Positions 1 to 11,611 of a DNA stretch of 64,000 bases are shown here, piece after piece. The stretch spans positions 37,730,797 through 37,794,796 of the forward strand of contig NC_134507.1 in the NCBI RefSeq assembly GCF_027942865.1, in the 5' to 3' direction. This DNA comes from Odontesthes bonariensis (Eukaryota; Chordata; Actinopteri; Atheriniformes; Atherinopsidae). The notes beneath the pieces are model-generated. The model saw nothing but the letters and a program-made list of their open reading frames with translations, made no database searches and had not been told where the DNA came from. The translations under genes were made by a program, and so were the position numbers. Positions within the stretch are counted from its first letter, which is position 1. Every line of letters begins with the position of its first letter.

Positions 1-960
1 CACCAACTTTCTTCCTCCCCCGCAGCTTGCTCGGCAGTTACCATGGTAACGAGAATCTGGCTTTCTCAAGAATTTTGACCAAAGCCTGTCTCACACATTT
101 CAGTAAGACCTCGGGAAATTGTACCAAAAAGGGCAAAACATGTCTCCTTTAAAGGACCAATAAGAGCTACATCTCAGACTCTACAGGCCTCAGTTTACTT
201 GTTGAATGTGTGAGTGGGTCGGTGTGAAAACTCAACATCTAGGCTGTTATTTCCAGCTCCTACATGTAACTGAAATTCCGAGAGAAACTCAGAATAAGTG
301 CACAGCAATAGACAGTACAATGTTTGGCAGTGACTAAGTGCCTTTAGCACAGACAGGAGGGTGGAGCTGAGAGGTGATATTCAGTGGGTCTATATGATGA
401 GATTAGTTTGATTATAGCTATGGTTGGGTTATGCTCCTTATTTGAGCAAGGGTAATTATCTTGGCTATATGGCGGTGAATGAATCGAATCATAGGCACAA
501 AGCACGTCATACCCCGCCCGGTACGATAGGTGGCGCTGTACCCGTTTCAACTATTGCTAATAGAGCCACCTCCGGTTGACCTCTTCACCACAACCAACAA
601 CAACAACAAACTCAGGCATTCGAGAAAGATGGCGAACGATGGGCAAGATGACGCTACGTCCCTCTACATTTTGTTTGTGATGAGCTGCTTATTGCACAAA
701 CGCGACTCACAACCGAGTTATCTCGGGGTCTTAATCCGATCGCGAGTAACCCGATCCGATCCAATTTTTTGTCAGATTAAGGTGTACACATGAACTTAAT
801 AAATCAGTCTTATTTTAATTTAGCCCTTAATCCGATTCTTTCAGTGCCATGTAACCTCACTTTATGAGGCTGATACCAGAACAACCAGATGAGCCTCCAA
901 CATCCACCTGTCCTGATAGTCCCTCACAAGCAGCTGTCTGTTGTTTAGCTCGTTAAGCTT
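1..960. other. Left edge, no gene seen
   Basis: I see no supported gene here. Around 135-157 the string ATGTCTCCTTTAAAGG looks like the terminus of a TTAA-type MITE, because the same end recurs at 4368-4382. The other end of that element was not found, so this is a fragment at best. Confidence 0.4.
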
Positions 961-987
961 TGATTGGTCTGGGCTGGTCTGTGGCAT

Positions 988-1037
988 TATTTATAAACCT
1001 TCACCCTTGCTGTTTCCTCTCATAGCTTGTTTTCACC
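988..1037 (+). promoter_or_regulatory. TATA box and 5' leader of secreted gene A
   Basis: TTTATAAA lies at 990-997, about 40 bp before the ATG at 1038. A start near 1020 would give a leader of about 20 nt. The spacing suits a TATA-driven pol II gene. This is inferred from position only. Confidence 0.5.
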
Positions 1038-2356
1038 ATGACAGCTGCTGGGTTCTTCCTGAGGTATAAGCACAAGCTGCCTTTTACAGTTTTTGATTGA
1101 TTGGAAACATTGGTTAACATTGCATTCTTACTCTTTGTTGTACATAATTTCAGGATTTCCCTCTTTGCCTTGTTGACTGCTGCTACATGGGGTTTTCCCA
1201 CCAAAGGTGTGCTATCATCTGTTGTGGTAAAATATTACATGCTTGCTTGAATCTGCTTCTGCTAAACTTGTTCTCATGCACCCAGGTTCAAAATCAGCAG
1301 GCCAGAGCAGCAGCGGCACAAGAGCTGCAGGTCATTTTGGCTCTTACCAGGGAGTAGCCGCTAGCCGCCCGGTGACCGTGCCCAACACTGCTTCCAGTAA
1401 CACTTATATGGCGACACCTGTGCTGGTCTCTGGTCAAAGTCAACCTGTTCTTCAGGCTGACCCAAGACTCAGCGGCTATGGCTCATTTGTGCCAACGCAA
1501 TTGGTTGTCCAAGCTCCCGGTTTTGTCCAAGCTCCTGGCCTTGTCCAAGGTGCTCTTCAGGCAGACCCAAGATTCAGCAGCTCTGGCTCCATTGTGCCCG
1601 TGCAAATGGCTGTGCAAGCTTCTGGTGTCCCACAGGCTGTTCAGACGGGTCCAGCATTGAGCAGCTTGAGCTCTGGCCTGCCTGCAACAGGATACTCTAC
1701 TGTCACTTATGTGCCTGTTGACGTAGGATCTGGCGCTCTGCAACCTGGAGCTGCCCAACCTGGACCACAAGGTAAATCTTCTGCTTGGAGTGTAGATGGC
1801 CCAAAATATGTTTGGAGTGGAGCTTTTAAGTTTACATCCTAGGAAACTGCGATGTCAAGACTCTGTGCTATCAGAGCTTCTGCTGTGAAAAGGACTAATT
1901 GTGAAATGTCTCCACACAGAAACCCAGTGGGCTATTGCTCCCTCAGTCTTTGAGGATGCGTCAGCCCAAGCCCTCAGCCTCACTGACGTTCTCCCTGCAG
2001 CCCCTCTGTCACCACCTGGCCCTGTCCTCCAGTCAGGGGAGACCTCCAGTGTCACAAAGGAAGCTGAACTCGGAAATTACCAGCAGCAGACGGAGGAATT
2101 CGGCTACCCGGATGAACGCCAAGGGTCTGGACCGGGATCCGCAACCGTACTGGTGCCACGCTTTGGTGTGGGTGGATCTCCTGACTTTGACTACAGGCTT
2201 TTGTACGGCTTGTACCCCTCTGGAACCTACAGCACCTTCAGCCAGCAGCATGAGAAGGGCAAAGACTACTTTCAGGATGTCCACCACTTGAAGGAGCATA
2301 TTACTGACAGCCATGGTTCTGGGCAGCAGAAAAAGTTCTTCCCAAGTGCCCGCTAG
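1038..2356 (+). CDS. Secreted Gln/Pro/Ser-rich protein, gene A (4 coding exons)
   Basis: Coding exons are 1038-1063, 1154-1206, 1286-1771 and 1920-2356, giving about 333 residues. All introns are GT-AG with phases 2, 1 and 1. I chose the ATG at 1038 because splicing at AG|G joins it to a hydrophobic run (ISLFALLTAATWG) that makes a signal peptide ending near FPTKG, so the product should be secreted. The mature part is low in complexity. Residues about 85-150 hold an internal duplication of the pattern LQADPR-S--GS-VP-Q--VQA. The last exon is richer in aromatic residues (DFDYRLLYGLYPSGTYSTF) and ends KKFFPSAR. I recognise no domain. Its split signal peptide and post-stop intron match genes B and C, so I infer one local family. 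SCPP proteins were considered, but those genes use phase-0 introns. The exon structure is fairly certain; the function is unknown. Confidence 0.72.
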
Positions 2357-2515
2357 AGCTGAACATGATGTGCAGAGGGTATGTTGAGTGGTACCTGCAA
2401 ATGTCTTTATCTCAATGCTCTAACTAATCTGGTTCTGTTTCAGATTGAAAAGCTGAAACCAACGTTATAAGAAGATTCTTTTTAGTCTTTGAATAAAGTC
2501 TTGTCAAATGATCTA
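2357..2515 (+). other. 3' UTR of gene A with an intron after the stop
   Basis: The stop is followed 22 nt later by a donor (GTATGTTGAG at 2379). A polypyrimidine tract and acceptor TTCTGTTTCAG end at 2443, and AATAAA lies at 2492-2497. The final exon would be wholly untranslated. The junction is less than 50 nt from the stop, so nonsense-mediated decay is not expected. Genes B and C have the same layout. Confidence 0.6.
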
Positions 2516-4509
2516 GCTTCAGAATGATTAAGGGAAACGATGTCCTATGTACACCATCTGGGTTCAAGGCAAATGGCAGGCATCACCTGTCATATTTGAC
2601 TGGGATGTTCTGCTTTTGGTTTCAAACATGGCTTCTCAAAGCTCTGCATCTTGAGAGGAATTGCTATGGAAGTGTTAAATAGTTGAACCCTTTGCTCAAT
2701 TGACTATAGCGATCAGCTACAGCATTCTTTGCAGCCATTTCTCTACACCTGTTCATGGCAGCCAGACACATCCCCTTCTATGCAGTGCATGCTTCATATT
2801 GGTACAACTTTGTGCCACCACGTAACTCCGGGCACAGATTGCTGAGTGCACGGTAGCCAACCTGAAGGCTTGCTAAACAAACATTTTGCTTGAAATACCT
2901 GGCTGGTTACTCCTTAAATATTATTCTGCAATTAAACCACAGCCAGTGCTGTCTTTAGCAGTGTCATGTGATGACCTTGTCTGGGTTTTTCCCCCATTCC
3001 CTGCAGATGGAATGCTAAAGTAATCGCAAGCCAGTGGCTAATGACAGTTTAAACATATTTGAGTTTAATATTATGCCATGTTCATTTGGGTGCACATTTT
3101 CAAGATGTAACCTCATGTTAATGGTGGTCAAATGATGAGCTAACCGTAGCTTTTTTACATATGTCAACTTTCAGCAGTGACTCCTGTGACCTGTCCCTGA
3201 CCCCGTCATGCAGTGTGCCGACTCAAGGCAGACAGCGGCTGCACAGATGTTTTTCCACATTTGACTATTAATTTTCACCTTTGTCTGTAAAACCTATTCA
3301 AATTTAGAATATTCTTTGACAACCCTACCTTGTACCACTCTACTATTGTGCTTTAATAGGCAACTTCAGTTATGGTGCAGATTTAGTTAAAATGCAACAC
3401 GAACAAAAACCTTGTACTACACCATCACTGCGTACAGAACATAAACATAAACCCATACAAACTCTACCACAGCACTAAATACAGCACATAACGGGGAACA
3501 GAGAGCACCCATAATGCAATGCGGCAACACACCCACAGCACGCCACAATATATTGTTTAAAAAGAAAATTGTATGGGAAGGAAGAAATTAAAAAATACAT
3601 TTAAATTGTTCAAGTTCTTTTATTTCAGAAAACACTGAAATTAACAATTAACACAAATAATTCACTGCAGCAATAATGAATTAAGACTGGTGCAGTCTTA
3701 AGCTAACCTTTAGCAAACGTTTAGCAACCAAACCGATCTTAATAATTGCTTTACACGCTCTTCCATCTACTTAGTGTAGTTAAAACTACTTTAAAACATC
3801 CACGGTTTATTTTTAAATACACAATTCAGTTTTCTCCAAAAATCGAGCAGGTCACGCTCTCACACAGGACAGGTCTTGACTCTCAGTCGAACTTCAAATA
3901 GGCTCCGCCCCTCCCTCACAGAACGTAACTTTATATGTAATCTCTGCCTAAGATGATCATTGCAGTGTATATTTTCAAATTTCTAATCCAAAGAACTAAT
4001 TTGATTTAGTAATTACATAGATTTTTACAAAACATAATAGAATAAGTAATGAACACTAAAACGTTTAATTGAAAACAAAATCCGGGTTTACAGTGTACAT
4101 ATATGTACCTTTTGGACCCTCAAAACAAAAGGGTAAACAGTACACGCAGCCAGAGGCTACTCATGAGAGGGGCGGGGCGTGGCCAGCAACAGCTTATTTG
4201 CATAAAAGTGACAGAGCCCTTTAAACGGCTCAATTTGGGAGAGACTGAAAATGGCAAGAATAGAACTGGTGAAATCTCTTTATGTGAGAGTGATTTTGTG
4301 CAAAGAACTTCATGAACATGTTTTGTATAGCCCATAGACCAATTCTAACTTGTTTAAAGAGGTAAAATATGTCTCCTTTAAGTCTTGTGTAGGATGAAAA
4401 TCCCAACATGGGAAGATGCAATGATGTCATATTCAGGACCGAGCCTGTATTAAAGGTAGGGTAGGAGATCGTGGATTTTGAGTCCAGTGAAGCAGCATTT
4501 TGAAAAGAG
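2516..4509. other. Intergenic stretch, no gene seen
   Basis: I see no coding signal. 4368-4382 repeats the TTAA-type MITE end seen near 150, so part of 3850-4380 may be an old MITE, but I could not pair its ends. Confidence 0.4.
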
Positions 4510-4804
4510 CAGTGGTTCTCAACCGGTGGGGGCGCGGACACACTCACAGGGGGGCGCGAGTAGACTACAGGATGAGGGAAAAAAATTTTTTTTTAAAAAA
4601 TCACGAAAATTCCCTCCTCAAAAATGCAAGAAGTTGGACTATTGTTTGACTGGTTTCATTTCAAATTTGACAGGGGGTAGTATTTTTAGCCTGCAACATC
4701 ACGTCACGTGTCGTGGGGGTGGGGCTGTGAAGGGGGGGGGGGGCCCTCAACTGCAATGAACCATCTTAGGGGGGGCCCTGCTTGCAAAAGGTTGAGAACC
4801 CCTG
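4510..4804. mobile_element. hAT-like non-autonomous DNA transposon
   Basis: The ends are inverted repeats: CAGTGGTTCTCAACCGG at 4510 and the reverse complement of CAGGGGTTCTCAACC ending at 4804. Such CAGTGGTTCTCAA ends are typical of hAT/Charlie MITEs. The interior (295 bp) is G-rich and non-coding. I could not see an 8-bp target duplication, so the copy is probably old. Confidence 0.65.
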
Positions 4805-5589
4805 CTCTAGAGTACATGAGCACGAAGGTGCACGAGCGCTGTTCTGACAACAAGCGTCGATCGTTGCTGTATTTAGTATGCTAACTATGTTTAATAATGC
4901 TAGCCAAGCTGGCTCTAGTTTAGCTTCCGGGCATACGTAATTTGTTCACGAAGGGTACGCGCACAGGGGGAAGGAGCAGATTGCAGTTTGATGGACGCAT
5001 CAGAACGCAATCATCGTTAACAGTCCTTTCAATATGATTGGATAGTTTTTTTCCTGGATTGTTTGTGCCAAGAGGCCACTAAAACTTTTAATTGGTTGCA
5101 ATGGGGGTGTGAAGAGTATTTCAAGCAATATGTACAGGGTCATGAGCCCTCCAGCTGGTGTCCCAGGTGAGATGAATAAAGGCCGCACACACAGAGAGCA
5201 AGTCGAGACAGTTGGTTAAGAGGGATGTATGGCTCTGTTGAGGCACACAGAAGACACCAAGCAGAGGAGGGGCAAAGCTACGTAGCATAGGCTAATGAGT
5301 CATATGCAATTAAAGCTTGGAAAAGGCCAGCGAGTGCAGATTTAACCGAGGCACCTTCGTGGTACAAGGGCAAGCAGGGCCACTGTATTGAGCTTCAAGT
5401 TATTTTGGTCTGGGTTTGTGTAATGCAATTCAACCATGAGGAGAAGGAAACATGTAGTGGTGGAATTTAAAGCAGAAGTATTCAGTTTGCCCTTCAAAAG
5501 CAGAGTAAGCCTCAGTGGGTGTGGTGAAGACTCAAATCTTCTATGAAGAAGAAAACAAACCTTGAGATCAAGTATTCAATACACAGACC
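4805..5589. other. Intergenic stretch, no gene seen
   Basis: No gene, RNA or clear repeat recognised between the hAT element and the 3' end of gene B. Confidence 0.4.
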
Positions 5590-5737
5590 ACGTATTATTG
5601 GTCAAGTTTATTTTGCCAGAGCTCAGCCACATGTTGGAATCTCCATGGAAGTGTCCATGAGAGTCACCTGCAGAAAACAGAAGGGGTCAGTATTGATACA
5701 GGAGTCTCAATACTTCAGACACTAGTCCAGCTTTACC
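5590..5737 (-). other. 3' UTR of gene B with an intron after the stop
   Basis: On the minus strand the stop TAA is followed by one G and then the donor GTAAAG (5736-5731). The acceptor TTTTCTGCAG sits just before 5667, and the last exon contains AATAAA (5613-5608). It is the same post-stop intron as in genes A and C. Confidence 0.6.
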
Positions 5738-6690
5738 TTAGTACAACTTCTGCCCTTTAGACCCAGTCTTGGCATCAAAGTGGTCAAAAGCATCCTGGGA
5801 GTATTTGGCGTACGAACTGGAGTCGCGGGCTCGTTGGTAGCCACTGCTGGACTGGACGACGTGGGATGAAGGGTATACAGCGTGCATCTCAGATGTGTCC
5901 TTAGGGACCTGGTCGGAGGTCCAGGCAGACTGTGGGAAAGAACGGTCGATCTTCAAGTTCATTAGGGCAGCAAGGAAACGGGCAAAGTCTGCGTCCTGCG
6001 CAGTAAAGCCAGCATTAGACCCAGAGGAGCCGCTGCTGCCGTAGCCAGAGGAGCCGCTGCTGCCGTAGCCAGAGCCAGAGGAGACGCCGCTGCCGTAGCC
6101 AGAGCCAGAGGAGACGCCGCTGCCGTAGCCAGACCCAGAGGAGACGCCGCTGCCGTAGCCAGACCCAGAGGAGACGCCGCTGCCGTAGCCAGACCCAGAG
6201 GAGACGCCGCTGCCGTAGCCAGACGTGCTACTACCAGAGGATCCACTGTTTTGACCTGAGCAAAGAAATTAGTTGAAGCAAAGTATGACAGCATGGTTGG
6301 TCATGCTGTCAGTAGCCTCTGTATCACTGCCAATATGTTTAGTAACAAAAACAAAGCTAAAGGAGTATCTGCAGTTCAAGTGGGTCATTAAACCTGAAGT
6401 CTAATATATTGAAAGATTAGGTGCTGCATGATTAATAGAGTTGCAGACCCTCTTCTCTCTCATTCCTAAACAACTTCCCATGTTGGCTGCCTTTATATAA
6501 ACTGCACCTAAATGTTGATATACTTGCTTTTCTGGGGGGGATAACATGTTCCAATGCTGAAGAGCAGGACACAAAGCCAGGAAATCCTGTTTGGATTTCA
6601 AAAGAAAAGAAAGAAACTTTAGTATATAGGAGAACAAAAACCTAAACCATTAAACATGAAGACTCACCTGAAGAAAACCTTAAACAACAT
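5738..6690 (-). CDS. Secreted Gly/Ser/Tyr-repeat protein, gene B (3 coding exons)
   Basis: Coding exons on the minus strand are 6690-6668, 6586-6528 and 6255-5738, giving about 199 residues. Exon 1 reads MLFKVFFR, splits the Arg codon AG|G, and joins ISWLCVLLFSIGTCYPP in exon 2 to make a signal peptide. Exon 2 ends with a GC donor (A|GCAAGT, 6527-6522). Only this phase-1 junction keeps exon 3 open. Exon 3 starts with a Ser/Gly stretch holding about five GYGSGVSSGS units and then a non-repetitive tail of about 95 residues rich in Ser, Asp and Tyr, ending KTGSKGQKLY. The mature protein should be extracellular, perhaps a structural or matrix protein by composition only. I do not recognise the family. 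FFRIS in the signal peptide resembles FFLRIS of gene A, and exon 2 is 59 nt, as in gene C. A transposon lies in its leader. Confidence 0.7.
6015..6220 (-). repeat. 30-bp tandem repeat coding GYGSGVSSGS
   Basis: About five 30-bp units (10 codons each), preceded on the plus-strand side by two shorter 24-bp units, lie inside exon 3 of gene B. Unit length is a multiple of three, so copy-number change keeps the frame. Alanine-rich readings in other frames are shadows of this repeat. Confidence 0.75.
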
Positions 6691-6745
6691 GTTGAACAAG
6701 ACAAAACAGCAGCAACGCAATTCAGATAAAACTGGTCCAAAACAG

Positions 6746-7279
6746 TAGCCTGGGTGCCAGCCGAACTTAGCCCCGCCCATAAAAGTTTTGGTCGGGAAGT
6801 TCGGTCTGGCTCTGCTCAGTTGGGAAATCATTATGCCCGACCAAGAATTGGTCGGACCAATCAGATTGCCAGGGCGGGCTTTATACGATGATGGACAGAT
6901 GATCAACAGGGACATTATCGAGTACGTCACTAAAGAGCTGAACATGGCTGCCGCTGGAGAGCTAGGGTGTGTAGATTCTGCCATCGAGTCTGTTCTACAG
7001 GATCTCCACATTGCATTCATTTTGAAAGACGAACAGAGGAACGTGATAAAGGCTTTTATCGATAGAAAATATGTTTTTGCCGTCCTTCCTACAACAAGTG
7101 TGTGTTGCTTAATCTACGTCACATACTACGTTGCTCTGATTGGTTGTAGGTCTATCCAATTGAGCGAAGAGGCATTTTTTCTCCTGGTTCGGTTGAAACA
7201 CGCCACATACTCAAATCTCTATTGAGCAGTATCAGACTCACATTCTGACTAGAATCGTGAGTATGACGTAGTCAGGCTA
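6746..7279. mobile_element. DNA transposon with 9-bp target duplication in the gene B leader
   Basis: CCAAAACAG is repeated exactly at 6737-6745 and 7280-7288, flanking a 534-bp insert with short inverted ends TAGCCTG/CAGGCTA. A 9-bp duplication suits Mutator-like elements (8 bp would suit hAT or P). The plus strand has a 145-codon frame (6788-7225) with EQRNVIKAFIDRKYVFAVLPT. This resembles the stretch leading into motif I of RecQ-like SF2 helicases but stops before a full Walker A. The insert lies between the TATA box of gene B and its ATG. Confidence 0.7.
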
Positions 7280-7288
7280 CCAAAACAG

Positions 7289-7360
7289 CAACCTAGTGAC
7301 TGCTGTTGAGAGAAGATTTGTGCTGTAACTCATCTGAGGCTGCAGCTGACTTTATATTGG
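7289..7360 (-). promoter_or_regulatory. TATA box and proximal promoter of gene B
   Basis: AATATAAA reads on the minus strand at 7358-7351. With a start near 7325 the leader without the transposon would be about 100 nt; with it, over 630 nt. Inferred from motif and spacing. Confidence 0.4.
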
Positions 7361-7973
7361 TGCTCTACCTGCTCTAATTACACTCATAAACCTCACCTGG
7401 GACCCAGTCAGATCGTGCTGCATTCAATTCAGCTCTGAAAATGAACACTTCTGACATCCCATTTAAAAAGGTTTGTTGCAACATGTGAGGAATGAACATG
7501 GGATGTTTTAAAGAAGGTGAATTCCGCTTGGTCAGATACGGTGTTAAACATCTGGACCAAAGTCCTGCAGATCACTGTGGGCCCCTAATCTCTGGCTGGG
7601 GAGTGTGAGGGGAGTGACAGAGATTTGGTCTGAAGGACTCCAGGTTATAACCTCGGTTCTAATACGTCACAAACACGTCACAGTCATGAAATTGGGGTCC
7701 AACACATCACTTGTCCACTTCACTAGTGGGAGCTGCTAGTTGGGTTTCAAAGGGAAAAAAGTGAGCTCAGCGTGACATAAGACTGGAGTCTTAGTAAGTT
7801 AACCCAATGAGTTCTGGAAATAACTCTAAAATAATGTTGACTCCTTGGCAGGAATAAGGAGCTCTGCAGCTCTCTCATGCAGAGGATCTAGAAGCATGGA
7901 TGTGTTTGGAACATAGCAGAGGGTGGATTCTTACTAAAGTCACGCTAACTGCCTTATGCGCCCTCTGAGATGT
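7361..7973. other. Upstream region of gene B, no further gene
   Basis: No coding region or repeat recognised. It may hold regulatory sequence for gene B, but no specific site can be supported. Confidence 0.35.
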
Positions 7974-7977
7974 TTAA

Positions 7978-8647
7978 AGGTGCCATGGCATGAAAATAAA
8001 TGGAGGTTTTTATATATTTTTAAAGGCTTTAGTGGTCCCCTTATACTGTATCTGAGTTTTTTTACCAAAAATTCTGCCTTGGTGCAGAATTACAGCCAGT
8101 CCCGAAAATGAGCTTTCCTAAGGATCCTCAGAATGAGCTGTTTAGGGTCTGCAGCTTTAAATGCAAATTAGGGGGAGAAAGGCGGGGCAAAGTGGAGGGT
8201 GGGGGTGGAAACATTCGTTGGTGAAATGTTTGGCGCACACATACACAAATCTCTTCGGTTCTGCCGTCACTTTCCCAGAAAAAACTAAATCTGTCCACTG
8301 GCTCTTTAGAGGTTCTGATGCAGGAGCTCTAAACAGATTTTTTACATCCATATACAGCGCAATGAGCTGGCCAAAGAGCTGTGGGCGGGGAAAGGTAGTT
8401 TTGGCATAGCCATATATGGGCTCTGGGTGGAAATAACCTCGACATCATATGAGGCTCCACGTCATAAGAGGCAGCTTTCCCGATCAGGCCATCTGCATGG
8501 TCACATTACCAAAGGCGGAAAATAATTTCCATTGCATAGTTTAGGTCTATCGTCATTTTTAGCCACTGGGGGACCGCAGGCAGGCTAGAGGAACTCATAT
8601 TAATGTTAAACAACCTTAAAAAGTGAAAATTTCATGCCATGGCTCCT
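7978..8647. mobile_element. 670-bp MITE with TTAA target sites
   Basis: The ends AGGTGCCATGGCATGAAAAT (7978) and the reverse complement of AGGAGCCATGGCATGAAATT (to 8647) form inverted repeats, flanked on both sides by TTAA (7974-7977, 8648-8651). TTAA duplication is known for piggyBac and Kolobok elements. No transposase is present. Confidence 0.75.
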
Positions 8648-8651
8648 TTAA

Positions 8652-10057
8652 AGCTCAGATTAATATCTGAGCTGAGATGTAGAAACGTGAGACAACATGA
8701 TGCAGAGCTGCTCTTTTATTCAGTGATATGGAGGAGATCTTAGATTTATTTCAGATGAACTTGATTAAACAGGACATAACGGAGGTTAAATGTTTAAAGC
8801 ACCTTGTGCCATCATTTTGTTCATATCTGGAAGTGTTTCTCAAATTTGTCTTGACGATTTCTGTGGCTTTCCATCATTCCTCCTTTAAAGTTCTTGCCTT
8901 GTGAGAACAACCACAGACTCCCACAGACTCCCTGTGACACAGCAAATATTCCAACATGGGAAATGTGACATTTGAGCACTTTATAGTCTGTAGGCGACTG
9001 TTTTCTGTTCTTTGTACTGTGGAGGCTTTAGCAGCCATCAGTGAGGTGGAACTGTACTGAAAATACACTGAAGTTAAAGTTACATTTTTAACTCATTTAA
9101 AGGGAAAATGCATCTATTTGAATAATGCTCTTTTTTAATATGGGTCTAAGTTTCTGAGAAATTCTTTTTTCACTGTAAAATGTTGACTGTCACACCTGAA
9201 CTTCATATTTATTTATGAAAATGAGAATATTTATATGCCCAGATTGTTTTAATTCTGAAAACTAACATTTGTTACAGTAGTTCACATCATCTGTCCTCAT
9301 AATTACTTTCATAAAATCCAACAAAGACCAAACTTTATCATGTTTATATTTAAATTGCAACCTGCAGGTTTACAATGTGAGTGACTTAAAGTGTGGAAAC
9401 AAGTCCACAGAAGTTTTTCTTTTAATTATTAGTCAATATATGTCGACTATGTGCAAGTAGTGCCCACAGGCAGTGTGCTTGCTGCAGGGACGACCAGGTA
9501 AGACATCTGATTCTCACATATAGATGGACCATTTGATGTTGCATTATGCCCAGTATTAATCAGACATGTTTGTTCATGTTCCAGACAGGTTAGTGAATGC
9601 TTTTGTGCACAGTCCACTGTGTGGTTGTACAGCTCACGACTTAACTGAATATATTCCAACACCTGGCTCGCCTTCTTGCTTCCAATTGTAGAACAAAATA
9701 GATGTTTGATCTGTAAAATCTGATGTAATGGACAGAATCAATGAGAGTTGTTGGATTTATTAATTTATTTAACACATTTATTCTAACCCTCCCCGGATTC
9801 TGGGGAGGATTCATCCCTCCATCAGACCTGATTTTCAGTCTTCTTGTGCCATTTTTCATAGCTCAGCCTTTTCTCCCTGTTTCCCCTCCTTAAGAACGGC
9901 TTCTTGACAGCCACCCTTCCATGGAGCCCATTTCTGAATAGGCTTCATTGATCAGCTGAAGGTACAGATGCATCTCTCAGGGAATTACCTGGTTTCTGCA
10001 AAAATGCCATTTCATGCATGTCAAACTTATTTTATAGATACAAAGAAATGGGAACAA
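8652..10057. other. Intergenic stretch, no gene seen
   Basis: AT-rich sequence with no supported gene. A short direct repeat of CACAGACTCC occurs near 8912-8932. Nothing else was recognised. Confidence 0.35.
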
Positions 10058-10590
10058 ATAATAATAAATTTATTTGTATAGCACCGTTCAGAAAATATAA
10101 TTCACAAAGTGCTTCACAATACGATGCAAGTCAACGTTTCATATACACACACACATAAGAAAACACAGTAATAGCAGAAAAGCATGAGGCTACAGAGCAG
10201 ATGGGCACTTTAAGAACGGATAAAAGCTATTTTAAATAGGTGGGTCTTCAGATTCTTTTTGAAATTGTCTAAAGAAGTTGCAGACCGTAGACATAGGGGA
10301 AGAGAGTTCCAAAGAGTTGGAGCCAATACCTCAAAGGCACGATCACCCTTTGTCTTTAGACAAGAGCGGGGGACAGTCAATAAGCTCTGGTCTGAGGACC
10401 TAAGAGACCTAGTTGTGTAATAGGGGTGGATCAGGTCACAGATGTAACCAGGTGCCTGATGATTAAAGGCTTTGTATGTGATAAGAATTTTAAACTGAAT
10501 CCTGAACCTTATAGGCAGCCAGATGAGAAATTCTTCCCATCCCTGAATTTTAGCTTGAGCAGCTACTGATGATGCGGCCCTTTTGGCCAC
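10058..10590 (-). mobile_element. 5'-truncated L2-type LINE, reverse transcriptase C-terminus
   Basis: The minus strand encodes about 126 residues matching the end of L2-clade reverse transcriptases: LPIRFRIQFKILITYKAF, then YTTRSLRSSDQSLL and APTLWNSLPLCLRSATSL, ending FKKNLKTHLFKIAF. The catalytic core is missing. After the stop the 3' end runs into an ATT-rich tail near 10058. This is a typical 5'-truncated copy. Confidence 0.75.
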
Positions 10591-11464
10591 CTGGTACCTG
10601 CTTCAGGTCAACCTCCTGAACAACCCAACACAAAAGGCCTTTTTCTACAGTTTGAATTTTTCCCTACATGCTAATATTCACGAGCAGGTCCTATGCTACT
10701 GTCCTGATAGGCAATGATGACCTTCTGGCCACACCTCTGCAATTGAGGCTGAGAGGCTCCTTTCAGTTTCCATGACCCAACCTCAATGGTAATGTACATT
10801 TAATAAAAATACTCAGCTTTGTGTTTAAGATGTCATGAACAGGGTCCTCTACTAGATGTTTGCCCCCACCACCTGATCCAACTTACTTCCAGGTAGTGAG
10901 TAAGTGACAACATTGAGCCTATAAATTTTGTTTCCAAGCCACTTCACTAAAAGTAGCTGCCACATCTTTTGATTTGTGTAGCACAAGCTTCATTACAAGT
11001 ATTCAGAGTACAAGACCTTTGCAACCGCAGACGATGTTATGAAGCCATCCTCGGTCATGGACTTGCAGAAACTACTGTCCAGGTTTCACATGGCCCCAGC
11101 ATCTGATGGGTCTGCCCTTACCCAGAGCTGTAGGGTGAGGACTGCTACAGAGTGGAAAGGTTTCCCCCTCAGCACAATATGCAGCAGTGGAATCTTCTGA
11201 TAGAGCTCAAGGCCACACCTTTACCCACTGCTGTCAGAGAGCTGCAGTTGGCTTTTCAGCCATTTTTAGTTGGGAATGCATTCCAAGCTGAAGCCGTCAA
11301 GACCTTCACAAGCTCACCTTTGATCAGATACTGTCCTTAAGTTAAGGCCAACACCTTATTTATAGGATTAAGTCATGTCAACCTGTCAGGCCCTCAACCA
11401 TCCCCTCCAACCCACAACTGGATGACCCAGAGACAGCGAGGAGCCATTTGATGGAGCAACAAGG
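10591..11464. other. Intergenic stretch, no gene seen
   Basis: A 62-codon frame at 11152-11340 has no recognisable features. I do not call a gene here. Confidence 0.35.
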
Positions 11465-11611
11465 TATTCAAGTTAAAAGCCATTTATTCAAGCGGTAGCA
11501 GCAGCGATGCCTCTAGAATATGCAGATCTGCAAGACAAAGAAAGTCAGTCACCTACCAGCAGCTACAGAGAGCACACATGCAGAGTAAAGTGAGCCTCAC
11601 CAGAAAGATCC
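11465..11611 (-). other. 3' UTR of gene C with an intron after the stop
   Basis: The exon continues about 11 nt past the stop to 11601, then donor GTGAGGCTCA. The acceptor TTGTCTTGCAG precedes 11527, and AATAAA reads at 11488-11483. The architecture matches genes A and B. Confidence 0.6.

Noticed and set aside
5962-6294. Repeated LATAAASPLG frame on the minus strand
   Set aside because: An out-of-frame reading of the GYGSGVSSGS repeat of gene B; it has no start exon or signal peptide.
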